Origin: JALYNX01 sp044867525
GTDB taxonomy: Bacteria; Actinomycetota; Acidimicrobiia; Spongiisociales; ZC4RG35
NCBI GenBank assembly: GCA_044867525.1
Contig: JBIOVB010000077.1
Coordinates: 1 to 15,657 of the forward strand
Direction of reading: 5' to 3'
DNA length: 15,657 nt
This document shows, piece by piece, positions 5,982-12,821 of this stretch (its first letter is position 1; the number at the start of each line of letters is the position of its first letter). The position numbers and the translations under genes are program-made. The notes beneath the pieces were generated by a model. The model worked only from the letters and a program-made list of their open reading frames with translations, ran no database searches and was not told the origin of the DNA.

Positions 5982-6758
5982 GTGCTCGCCGCGGTCATCT
6001 GGGGTCTCATCCAAGGAATCACCGAGTTCCTGCCCGTCTCCTCCGATGGCCATCTGGTGGTGATACCGGCTTTTCTCGCCGAGCTCGGGTTTGACGTCCC
6101 GCCCCCGAGCCTGGCCACCAGCGCGGTCCTTCACCTGGGAACCCTGGCCGCGATGTTCATCTATTTCCGCCACGACCTGGCCAAGGTGATTCATTTCAGG
6201 AGCGACCCCGAAGGGCGGAAGATCGCGATCATGGTCGCAATCGGCACCATCCCCGCCGTCATCTTCGGCCTCCCTCTCGCCGACGATCTCGATCGATTTC
6301 AGACCACGATCTCCAACGTCGGCTGGGCCCTGATCGGCAACGGCGTCATCCTGTTCTTGGGAAGCCTCCTCGCCCATGGCCGCCGCCGGATACTCGACAT
6401 GCGGCCGCTCGACTCCCTGCTGATCGGGCTCGCCCAGGCCCTGGCCCTGATCCCAGGGATCTCGCGCTCCGGGACCACGATCTCGGTTGGCAGCGCGAGG
6501 AGCTTCGACCCCTTGGAAGCGGCCAGGTACTCGTTCCTGCTCGGGATCCCAGCGGTGACCGGTGCCGGGCTCCTCCAGCTCTATGAGCTCTCCGACAGCG
6601 GAGAATTCGAGCCTTACCTGATCCTGGGCATGGTGGTGGCGGGAATTACCGGTTACCTGGCGATCGGCTGGCTGATGTCGATCCTCAAGAGGGCGGGGCT
6701 CCTCCCATTTGCGATCTACTGCGTCGCGATCGGCGCCCTCACCGTCATCGTGTTCTGA
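5982..6758 (+). CDS. uppP: Undecaprenyl-diphosphatase UppP/BacA
   Basis: UppP removes one phosphate from undecaprenyl diphosphate to recycle the lipid carrier for peptidoglycan, and its overproduction gives bacitracin resistance. The 258-residue polytopic protein carries both signature motifs: QGITEFLPVSSDGHL (11-25), with the acidic/amide pair and two serines, and IPGISRSGTTISVG (157-170), with the essential arginine at 162. The third residue after VSS is aspartate where serine or threonine is commoner. The start is a GTG at 5982. The gene follows the SAF gene by 16 nt on the same strand. Confidence 0.95.
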   Translation: MLAAVIWGLIQGITEFLPVSSDGHLVVIPAFLAELGFDVPPPSLATSAVLHLGTLAAMFIYFRHDLAKVIHFRSDPEGRKIAIMVAIGTIPAVIFGLPLADDLDRFQTTISNVGWALIGNGVILFLGSLLAHGRRRILDMRPLDSLLIGLAQALALIPGISRSGTTISVGSARSFDPLEAARYSFLLGIPAVTGAGLLQLYELSDSGEFEPYLILGMVVAGITGYLAIGWLMSILKRAGLLPFAIYCVAIGALTVIVF

Positions 6759-6774
6759 ACGATCATCCCCGGGT

Positions 6775-6780
6775 TAGGGT
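6775..6780 (+). promoter_or_regulatory. Candidate -10 box of the SnoaL-like gene (leaderless type)
   Basis: TAGGGT is followed by 6 nt (CGGGAC) and the ATG at 6787. The 28-nt gap after uppP is otherwise empty. The GGGAC next to the ATG could alternatively act as a weak ribosome site. Confidence 0.35.
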
Positions 6781-6786
6781 CGGGAC

Positions 6787-7290
6787 ATGACCGATCCACT
6801 GCTCCAGGAGTCGATCGACAAGCGGCCCCACGTCAGAGAGCTCCTCTCTTGGGCCCCCGCCGACTATGAGGCGGTTCGCGACCTCTGGAAGGCGCACTCG
6901 AAGGCTGAGGACGCCCGAGACATCGCCGGGCTCATGGCAACACTGACCGAGGACTGCGTCTACGAGCTGGTACAGACCGGCCACCGCTGGGCCGGCCACA
7001 GCGGGGCGACCAGGTTCTACCTGGAGCTGCTCTCGGCGTTCCCCGACATCCAGTTCGCCTTGACCAGCATCGTGGTCGGCCCACAGGGCGTCTGCGAGGA
7101 GGCTGTGGTCGACGGCACCCATGAGGGCCCATGGCTGGGAACCGAGCCGTCTGGACAGCACCACGTCTGGCGCAACGTGATCTTCTTCCCCTGGAACCCC
7201 GAGCAGAAGCTCTTCACCGGGGAGCGGATCTACTCGTTCTTCCCCGCGCTAGAGGACAGTGTCCAGACCCAGATGAACCCCGGGGGATAG
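6787..7290 (+). CDS. SnoaL-like (NTF2-fold) protein
   Basis: The 167-residue protein fits the SnoaL/ester-cyclase branch of the NTF2-like cone fold. Visible features are a helical start (YEAVRDLWKAHSKAEDARD), LMATLTEDCVYELVQTGHRWAGHSGATRFYLELLSAFPDIQF, and then beta strands with HHVWRNVIFF and KLFTGERIYSF. In SnoaL-type proteins the pocket catalyses cyclisation or isomerisation of small hydrophobic substrates, but most members have no known reaction. No polyketide genes are close. The last 42 bp overlap the end of convergent dapB, so its final residues (SVQTQMNPGG) are encoded opposite the dapB C terminus. Confidence 0.7.
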   Translation: MTDPLLQESIDKRPHVRELLSWAPADYEAVRDLWKAHSKAEDARDIAGLMATLTEDCVYELVQTGHRWAGHSGATRFYLELLSAFPDIQFALTSIVVGPQGVCEEAVVDGTHEGPWLGTEPSGQHHVWRNVIFFPWNPEQKLFTGERIYSFFPALEDSVQTQMNPGG

Positions 7291-7998
7291 GGCTCGCACC
7301 CCGCGGATCGCAATCAGCGCCCCCGAAGCGAATGACTCGTAACTGGTCGACATGTGCTCGATGGAGAGCATCTCCCCGGCGTTGGACAGCGCAACCTCCT
7401 GTTGTGAGATGAGGCCGGGAAGCCTCAGGGAATGGACCCGCACGCCCTCGACCGTCGCCCCCCGGGCCCCGGGGCTGAGCTCCTTCGACCTGTCGGACGA
7501 GGTTCCACCCGCGTCTGCGATCCCCATCGCCGAGGCCAGGGCGGTGCCCGAAGGAGCATCGGGTTTGTCCGAGTGGTGGCGCTCGATGATCTCCACCGCC
7601 TCGAAATGAGGAGCCGCCTGGGCGGCGAAGCGCATCATCAGGACCGCTCCGATCGAGAAATTGGGCACTACCAGGCAGGAGGGCCCCTCCTTCCCCCACA
7701 TCTCCTCGAGTCGTGCCAGGCGCTCCGGGGTGAACCCCGAGGTCCCGACCACCGTCGCGATCCCTGCCGCCCTCCACGCCTCGAGGTTGTCGAAAACGAC
7801 ATCAGGGTGGGCGGTTTCCACCATCACGTCGGCCGAGACCTGTGAAGGATCGCCCTCGACGGTGAGGCCGTGGAGTTCGACCCCTCCTCTGTTCGGATTG
7901 AACAGAGCTGACAACTCGAGGTCGTCGGACCCGACAACTGCCTCTGCGATTGGCGTGGCGAGCTTTCCCCCTGCTCCGGAGATCGCGACCCGGATCAT
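7249..7998 (-). CDS. dapB: 4-hydroxy-tetrahydrodipicolinate reductase
   Basis: DapB reduces 4-hydroxy-tetrahydrodipicolinate with NAD(P)H in lysine and diaminopimelate synthesis. The 249-residue protein has an N-terminal Rossmann start (VAISGAGGKLATPIAEAV, 4-21), VVGTSGFT (83-90), the catalytic segment ERHHSDKPDAPSGTA (139-153) with H141 and K145 in the standard spacing, and HSLRLPGLISQQEV. It starts 4 nt after the GNAT stop codon and is therefore the third gene of an aminotransferase-GNAT-dapB unit. That is unusual company, since dapA is more common. The C terminus overlaps the convergent SnoaL-like gene by 42 bp. Confidence 0.93.
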   Translation of the reverse strand: MIRVAISGAGGKLATPIAEAVVGSDDLELSALFNPNRGGVELHGLTVEGDPSQVSADVMVETAHPDVVFDNLEAWRAAGIATVVGTSGFTPERLARLEEMWGKEGPSCLVVPNFSIGAVLMMRFAAQAAPHFEAVEIIERHHSDKPDAPSGTALASAMGIADAGGTSSDRSKELSPGARGATVEGVRVHSLRLPGLISQQEVALSNAGEMLSIEHMSTSYESFASGALIAIRGVRALSPGVHLGLDTVL

Positions 7999-8002
7999 GG
8001 TC

Positions 8003-8437
8003 TCAGTTCAGGTCCAGGCTCATCCACAGCGAGTCCTCTGCCAGGAAGCCGTGACGGGTGTAGAAACGGCGGGCACCCTCGTTGTCGCGCTCCGTTTCCA
8101 GGGTCAACCGGGTGAGGCCACGCGCCTTCACGTCGTCGAGGATGGCTGCCAGCAACGAGGACCCGACTCCCTCGCCCCGGTCCCGCACGTAGATCTCGTC
8201 GATGAGGGCGTCCCGGCCCCCCGACTCGAGGCTGTAGCTCCAGGTGACGACGGCATAACCCAGTGCCCAACCCTCCTCTTCGACCAGGTGGACGACGCCG
8301 AGCTCATCGCCATCCAGCAGGGGGCGGAGGGCCGGTTCGACACGAGCCGCGTCGAAGGCGTGGCCGTCGAGCACGCAGAACTCCTTAGAGAGCTCGAGGA
8401 CGACCGGGAGGTCGGCGCGGCCGGCGCGGCGGATCAA
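8003..8437 (-). CDS. GNAT-family N-acetyltransferase
   Basis: The 144-residue protein is a compact GNAT fold. IRRAGRADLPVVLELSKEF forms the first strand and helix, IDEIYVRDRGEGVGSSLL (79-96) gives the acetyl-CoA pyrophosphate loop of the R-x-x-G-x-G type (R87, G88, G90, G92), and RDNEGARRFYTRHGF is the C-terminal motif B with the tyrosine. The acceptor substrate is unknown. The start is a TTG at 8435-8437 whose TTGA overlaps the aminotransferase stop codon, so translation is coupled. An amine or amino acid made by the aminotransferase is a reasonable but unproven acceptor. Confidence 0.85.
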   Translation of the reverse strand: MIRRAGRADLPVVLELSKEFCVLDGHAFDAARVEPALRPLLDGDELGVVHLVEEEGWALGYAVVTWSYSLESGGRDALIDEIYVRDRGEGVGSSLLAAILDDVKARGLTRLTLETERDNEGARRFYTRHGFLAEDSLWMSLDLN

Positions 8438-9750
8438 TCTCCGGCCAGGGACTCCGCCAGCGACTCCTCGAAGACCTGGAGCGTGGTGGCGACGTCCTCA
8501 TCGGTGTGGGCGGCGCACACGAACCAAGGCTCGAGGGCATCCGGGCAGGGCATGACGCCCTTCTTGATCATCCGGAACATGATGTCGTCGTATCGCTCCT
8601 CATCGTGCTTGCTCACATCACGGAACTCGTCCAGGTCCCCGGGCCCGATGAGCAGGGAGAACATGGACGGGTCGCCGGTTGCCTTTCCTTCGACACCCTT
8701 GTCGGCAAGGATCTTCTCCAGCCCTTCCATGAGCGCTTGACCGGTCCGCTGTACCTTGGCCAATGGCTCCCCGGTGCGGAGCAGGTCGAGCGTCGCCCCG
8801 GCCGCGGCGGCGGCAATCCCGTTCCCCGAGTAGGTGCCTGCCTGGGCGATCCCTCCCCGCTTCCATCCGTCTGCCACCCAGTCACGGAAAGCGATCGCGG
8901 CCACCGGGTATCCGTTGCCCATGGCCTTGGCGTAGGTGCCCATGTCCGGGGTGACCCCAAAACGCTCCTTGGCGCCCCCCAGGGCCACCCGAAACCCGGT
9001 CTTGACCTCGTCGAAGATGAGGACGCTCCGGTACTCGTCGCACAGACGGCGGAGCCCTTCGAGAAACCCCGGTTGGGGGAGGATTCCGAAAGCGTTCCCC
9101 AACATCGGCTCGACGATCACCGCTGCAATCCGGTGCCCCTCGTCCCTGAACAAGCGCTCCACCATCTCCACGTCGTTGAATGGAAGGGCGCGCACGTAGC
9201 TGCGGATTGTCTCCGGGATCCCCGAGCTCGACTGGAGCGGGATCGGGTGCAGTCTCGACCCCAGGCCATCCACGGGCACCCCCGCGGTTGAGAACAGCAC
9301 GTAGTCATGCATCCCGTGGTACTGCCCCTCGAACTTGAGAACGACGTCACGCCCGGTGACCCCCCGGGCCAACCGCACTGCGTGCATGGTGGCCTCGGTC
9401 CCGGTGTTGGTGAACCGCATCAGGTCGGGCCAGGCCAGAGTGTCGACGACCTTTTCGGCGGCCTCGACCTCGCGACGCTGGGTCATTGCAAAGCTGGTCG
9501 CCTCCCCGGCGGCATCACGGACCGCGGCCACCACCGAAGGCTCGCCATGGCCCAGGATGATCGGGCCGAAGCCGCACTGATAGTCGATGTAGCGCTTCCC
9601 ATCCATGTCGATGAGATGTCCGCCCTCGCCGTGATCGATCACGATGGTGTCGTCGGGGCCCCAGTACCGGAATTGGCTCGACACCCCATTGACCAGGACC
9701 GCCGAGGCCCGCCGATACCACTCTCTCGTCTTCTCGCCCTGGAGGCTCAT
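8434..9750 (-). CDS. Class III aminotransferase, glutamate-1-semialdehyde aminomutase-like
   Basis: This is a 438-residue PLP enzyme of fold type I. NTGTEATMHAVRLAR (115-129) binds the cofactor phosphate, YHGMHD (144-149) stacks on PLP, FDEVKTGFR (246-254) carries the aspartate that pairs with the pyridine nitrogen, and YAKAMGNGYPVAA (273-285) has the Schiff-base lysine K275. Overall it resembles HemL and the related omega-amino-acid and amine transaminases. The HemL hallmark around the lysine (GKIIGGG) is altered to AKAMGNG, and no haem genes are nearby. I therefore read it as a HemL-like aminotransferase rather than true HemL. A good Shine-Dalgarno sequence precedes the ATG. It is the first gene of an operon with a GNAT gene and dapB. 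Confidence 0.85.
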   Translation of the reverse strand: MSLQGEKTREWYRRASAVLVNGVSSQFRYWGPDDTIVIDHGEGGHLIDMDGKRYIDYQCGFGPIILGHGEPSVVAAVRDAAGEATSFAMTQRREVEAAEKVVDTLAWPDLMRFTNTGTEATMHAVRLARGVTGRDVVLKFEGQYHGMHDYVLFSTAGVPVDGLGSRLHPIPLQSSSGIPETIRSYVRALPFNDVEMVERLFRDEGHRIAAVIVEPMLGNAFGILPQPGFLEGLRRLCDEYRSVLIFDEVKTGFRVALGGAKERFGVTPDMGTYAKAMGNGYPVAAIAFRDWVADGWKRGGIAQAGTYSGNGIAAAAAGATLDLLRTGEPLAKVQRTGQALMEGLEKILADKGVEGKATGDPSMFSLLIGPGDLDEFRDVSKHDEERYDDIMFRMIKKGVMPCPDALEPWFVCAAHTDEDVATTLQVFEESLAESLAGD

Positions 9751-9756
9751 CTCTCA

Positions 9757-9762
9757 CTCCTC
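9757..9762 (-). promoter_or_regulatory. Strong Shine-Dalgarno of the aminotransferase gene
   Basis: GAGGAG on the minus strand is 6 nt before the ATG at 9750. This is one of the few well-spaced ribosome sites in the window and fixes this start. A TACCGT hexamer further upstream (9774-9779) could be the -10 element, giving a leader of about 17 nt. Confidence 0.6.
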
Positions 9763-9826
9763 TTCGAGCGTTGACGGTACCCACTCATGGCCACGAAGTC
9801 TCGAATGTGAGAACCCGAACGGGGAC

Positions 9827-9832
9827 TACCGT
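9827..9832 (+). promoter_or_regulatory. Candidate -10 box of the aldehyde dehydrogenase gene (leaderless type)
   Basis: TACCGT is followed by 7 nt and the ATG at 9840. The same hexamer occurs on the other strand at 9774-9779 facing the aminotransferase, so the 89-bp divergent region may hold two back-to-back promoters. Confidence 0.45.
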
Positions 9833-9839
9833 CGTCGCC

Positions 9840-11276
9840 ATGGCCACCGACCTCAAGCTGTTCCTCGCCGGCGAGTGGACCGAGGGCACGGGCGACGAGC
9901 AATACGAAGTGCGCTCCCCCTCGACAGGCGAGCACATCTACAACGTGCCCAAGGCTTCGCCGGCCGACCTCGACCGCGCCGTCGCCGCGGCTCGAGAAGC
10001 CACCCACGACATGCGGCATTGGACCGCTTTCGAGAGGGCGGAGTTGTGTCTCCGGATCTACGACCTCTGGCAGGACCGGGTCGACGAGGTGGCTCATATC
10101 CTCAGCACCGAGCATGGAAAGCCGTACCACGCAGAGGCGATCGACGACATCGCCGAGTCCGGCGACTACTTCCAGATCGCCGCCGAGGATGTGAAGAGGC
10201 TCAAGGGCGAGCTGATCCCAACCACGGCGCGCCACCGCCGAATGTTCACGGTGCGCCGGCCGGTGGGGGTGTGGGTGGCGATCACGCCGTGGAATTTCCC
10301 GGTGATGATCCCCATGGAGTACGTGGGGCCTGGCCTCGCCACCGGGAACGCGGTGATCGTCAAGCCGCCCGAGTTCACGTCCTGGGCGCTCCTCGAGATG
10401 GCCAAGGTCTTCGAGGAGGCTGGCGTCCCCAAAGGAGCGATCTCGGTCATTCCCGGTGACGGTGACATCGGGACAAGGTTGGTGACCCACGCCGGGGTCG
10501 ACGCCATCGGGTTCACCGGGTCGTCGGCAACCGGGAAGAAGATTGTGGCTGCCATGGGTCTCAAGCGCTCCATCATGGAGATGTCGGGGAACGGGCCCAC
10601 GGTCGTGACCTCCGACGCCGACGTCTCCAAGGCTGCTCAGGCCGCCGTCTATGGGGCCTACTACAACGCCGGCCAGGTCTGTGTCGCCACCGAGCGGGTG
10701 ATCGTCGTCAACGAGGTTCACGACGAGTTCGTCGAGGCGTCCCTGAAGGCCGCCCAGGAGGTCCGTCTGGGCGACCCCTTCGACCCAGCCACCAATATGG
10801 GCCCGCTCAACAACGAGCCGACCGCCGCCAAGATGGACCGGCACATCGCCGACGCTGTCGACAAGGGGGCCGAGCTGCTGATGGGCGGAGGTCGGGCAAC
10901 GGGGTTCCCCACCGACCTCTACTACCAGTTCACGGTTCTCGACAATGTCCCCGAGAGCTCGGAAGTGTCACAAGAGGAATCATTCGGCCCGGTGCTCCCC
11001 ATCCTCACCGCCAAGGACGATGAGGACGCGGTCGGTGTCGCCAACCGGACTCATCTCGGACTGCAGGCAGCGGTGTTCACCAATGACCTGAGCAAGGCGT
11101 TCTGGTATGCCGACCGGATTCGCTCCGGGACCGTCATCGTCAACGACTCGACCGACCTCTGGGAGACCTTCCAGCCGTTCGGTGGCGCCGCCGGCACCGA
11201 CACCGGTTGGGGTCGGCAGCGGATCGACGAGTTCACCGACCTGCAGACAGTGGTGTTCGTCCTCCGGGAGGAGTAG
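9840..11276 (+). CDS. NAD(P)-dependent aldehyde dehydrogenase
   Basis: This 478-residue protein of the ALDH superfamily oxidises an aldehyde to its acid. TPWNFP (149-154) holds the oxyanion asparagine N152, K175 in VKPPE contacts the cofactor, FTGSSATGK (225-233) is the nucleotide loop, E247 in MEMSGNGP is the general base, and C281 in NAGQVCVATER is the nucleophile. E-M-S-G-N-G-P replaces the common E-L-G-G-K-x-P. Length and order are typical of succinate-semialdehyde or gamma-aminobutyraldehyde type enzymes, but the substrate cannot be fixed from sequence. I chose the ATG at 9840 because the protein then begins at the family's normal N terminus (KLFLAGEW) and a -10-like hexamer sits just upstream. 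It is divergent from the aminotransferase. Confidence 0.92.
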   Translation: MATDLKLFLAGEWTEGTGDEQYEVRSPSTGEHIYNVPKASPADLDRAVAAAREATHDMRHWTAFERAELCLRIYDLWQDRVDEVAHILSTEHGKPYHAEAIDDIAESGDYFQIAAEDVKRLKGELIPTTARHRRMFTVRRPVGVWVAITPWNFPVMIPMEYVGPGLATGNAVIVKPPEFTSWALLEMAKVFEEAGVPKGAISVIPGDGDIGTRLVTHAGVDAIGFTGSSATGKKIVAAMGLKRSIMEMSGNGPTVVTSDADVSKAAQAAVYGAYYNAGQVCVATERVIVVNEVHDEFVEASLKAAQEVRLGDPFDPATNMGPLNNEPTAAKMDRHIADAVDKGAELLMGGGRATGFPTDLYYQFTVLDNVPESSEVSQEESFGPVLPILTAKDDEDAVGVANRTHLGLQAAVFTNDLSKAFWYADRIRSGTVIVNDSTDLWETFQPFGGAAGTDTGWGRQRIDEFTDLQTVVFVLREE

Positions 11277-11288
11277 CCCTACTCCTCC
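11267..11288. terminator. Perfect palindrome spanning two convergent stop codons
   Basis: GGAGGAGTAG and CTACTCCTCC are exact reverse complements separated only by CC. The left arm contains the last two glutamate codons and TAG stop of the aldehyde dehydrogenase gene; the right arm contains the same three codons of the convergent small membrane protein gene on the other strand. Transcripts from both sides could form a stem ending at the stop codon, although the inner pairs must open to make a loop. There is no T tract. Confidence 0.55.
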
Positions 11289-11491
11289 ATCGTCATCGAC
11301 ATCCCGGCAAAGCCGCCGCCGAACGCGCCGAGCAGGATCCCGGGCAATAGGGCGGTGGCGAAGGAGTCGAACCAGTCGAGATCGGTTATCAGCCAGACGG
11401 CGACGGTGAGGAAGATCAGCACCGTGGGGAGCCCGACGATGACCCCGCGAATGATCGCCTTCCCCATGAGCTCGCTGTGATGTTCCTTCAC
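11279..11491 (-). CDS. Small two-helix membrane protein of unknown function
   Basis: I do not recognise a named family. The 70-residue product has a short charged start (KEHHSELMGKAIIRG) and two hydrophobic helices (about 13-36 and 43-65). The second is rich in glycine (LLPGILLGAFGGGFAG), and the protein ends in EE. I take the GTG at 11489-11491; an ATG at 11467 and a GTG at 11515 are also in frame, and none has a well-spaced ribosome site. The gene lies about 10 bp downstream of the MFS transporter on the same strand, so the two are probably co-transcribed. Its stop codon is in a palindrome shared with the convergent aldehyde dehydrogenase gene. Confidence 0.6.
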   Translation of the reverse strand: MKEHHSELMGKAIIRGVIVGLPTVLIFLTVAVWLITDLDWFDSFATALLPGILLGAFGGGFAGMSMTMEE

Positions 11492-11501
11492 GGTCGTTCC
11501 A

Positions 11502-12779
11502 TCATGCCAGGTCACCGGTCACAGCGGGGGTGGGCCGGGCGACGTTGTCGGCGGGAAGGTGCATGCGACGCACCGCGAGGAGGAATGGGAATCGGATCGC
11601 GGATACAACCCCGGCCACCACATAGGCGGTCCCCAGCGAGTAGACGTCAGCCACCCTTCCCAACGCCGGCTGGGCCACGACGCCACCGGCGCTCCCCATC
11701 AAGGAGGCGAAGGAGAGGACTGTGGCCCGTTGCTCGGAGGGGATGCAGTCGTTCATGTACGCCTGCTGCATGGGGAAGGCGACAGCGGTCACGAGGGAGG
11801 TGACCGTGAGCAGGGCGATGGCCACCCAGAATCCGATCGGGATCTCGAGCATCTCGGCCAGCCCTACCCCGACCAGGGCCAACGACCCGATCACGACCGA
11901 GGCCGTCATGACCCCGGTGCGGGTGGCGAAGACCTTGCGAACGAGGCCTACCGAGGATCCCCCCACGATCTGGGCCAGGGCGAAGACTGCGGCCGCTATT
12001 CCGGAGAGATAGGTGGCGTTGGGATCTCCGAACAGCTCCAAGAGATACGGCTGGAACGCATAGAACACCCAGATCCCGACCCCGGCCGCGAACGGGGCCG
12101 CCAGCATGAACATCCGGACCGGCGGATTGCCGAAGCCATGTCTCACCGAAGCCCGGAGCAGGCTCCGCACCTGCTTTCCCACCGCCACTCCCCGCGCCGG
12201 CTCGTAGCCGAGATCGTGCATCCACAGCCAGGCGGCCGCGATCACTGCGCCCAGGAGCAGGGAACGAGCGATGTAGGGAAGGCCGAGACTGACCTGTCCC
12301 AGAAAGCCGCCGGCAATGGTGCCGACGAGCATCGCGGCCCCGGTCACCGTCTGCCCCCTCCCAAAGACCGTCTCCTTGCTCCCCTGGAACCCGGTCGCGT
12401 CCAGCGCATCCACCAGCCAGGCCTCGGTGGCTCCTGAGAAGAAGGTGAAACCGAGGCCGATGAGTGCGGAGACCAACACCCACCACCAGATGCCGGCCTC
12501 GATGTACCAGAGCCCGAGATAGGCGGCCGTGGTCACCAACAGGGTGGCGGCACCGAGGATGAATGAGATTCGACGGCCGAAGGTGTCGGCTACCACCCCG
12601 GTGGGAACTTCGAAGATCACCATCCCGGCAGTGAAAGCGGCGTTGGCGACGAAAGCCTCGGTGAGGCTCAACCCGGCGTCGAGCAGGAAGAGGGTGTTGA
12701 CCCCCCAGATCAGGGATGCGGCAAGCGTTTGGAGCAGGGTCAGGACGATGTAGGTCCGAATCACGCGCTCGGGCGTCAT
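11502..12779 (-). CDS. MFS transporter
   Basis: The 425-residue protein has about twelve hydrophobic helices in two halves. The loop between helices 2 and 3 carries the major-facilitator motif GVVADTFGRR. FEVPTGVVAD and the cytoplasmic basic stretch between helices 6 and 7 are also typical. The overall style (ERVIRTYIVLTLLQTLAASLIWGVNTLFLL at the start) resembles drug/metabolite MFS proteins; the substrate is unknown. I chose the ATG at 12777-12779. Further upstream the frame is noise antisense to the agmatinase gene. It is divergent from the agmatinase gene with only 42 bp between starts, so the two are likely regulated together. Confidence 0.88.
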   Translation of the reverse strand: MTPERVIRTYIVLTLLQTLAASLIWGVNTLFLLDAGLSLTEAFVANAAFTAGMVIFEVPTGVVADTFGRRISFILGAATLLVTTAAYLGLWYIEAGIWWWVLVSALIGLGFTFFSGATEAWLVDALDATGFQGSKETVFGRGQTVTGAAMLVGTIAGGFLGQVSLGLPYIARSLLLGAVIAAAWLWMHDLGYEPARGVAVGKQVRSLLRASVRHGFGNPPVRMFMLAAPFAAGVGIWVFYAFQPYLLELFGDPNATYLSGIAAAVFALAQIVGGSSVGLVRKVFATRTGVMTASVVIGSLALVGVGLAEMLEIPIGFWVAIALLTVTSLVTAVAFPMQQAYMNDCIPSEQRATVLSFASLMGSAGGVVAQPALGRVADVYSLGTAYVVAGVVSAIRFPFLLAVRRMHLPADNVARPTPAVTGDLA

Positions 12780-12789
12780 GTCTAACCCT

Positions 12790-12814
12790 GGTACGGCCAC
12801 CCAGTTAGCGTACC
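12790..12814. promoter_or_regulatory. Inverted repeat in the MFS/agmatinase divergent promoter region
   Basis: GGTACG and CGTACC form a perfect 6-bp inverted repeat with a 13-bp spacer, centred in the 42-bp gap between two divergent start codons. Overlapping -10-like hexamers TAGCGT (plus, 12806-12811) and TACGCT (minus, 12807-12812) fall inside or next to the right arm. The geometry fits a dimeric regulator site controlling both genes, but six-base arms can arise by chance. Confidence 0.35.
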
Positions 12815-12821
12815 GATCCGG

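Noticed and set aside
7254..7264. GGACA-G-TGTCC repeat near the dapB/SnoaL junction as a terminator
   Set aside because: The loop would be one to three bases and the stem four to five pairs, too weak compared with the two other convergent junctions.
9747..10844. 365-codon minus-strand ORF
   Set aside because: It is antisense to the aldehyde dehydrogenase, whose catalytic residues are all in place; the product has no recognisable motif.
12780..12821. Guanidine riboswitch upstream of the ureohydrolase
   Set aside because: The 42-bp divergent gap is too short to hold any known guanidine riboswitch plus a promoter, and none of its stems is visible.
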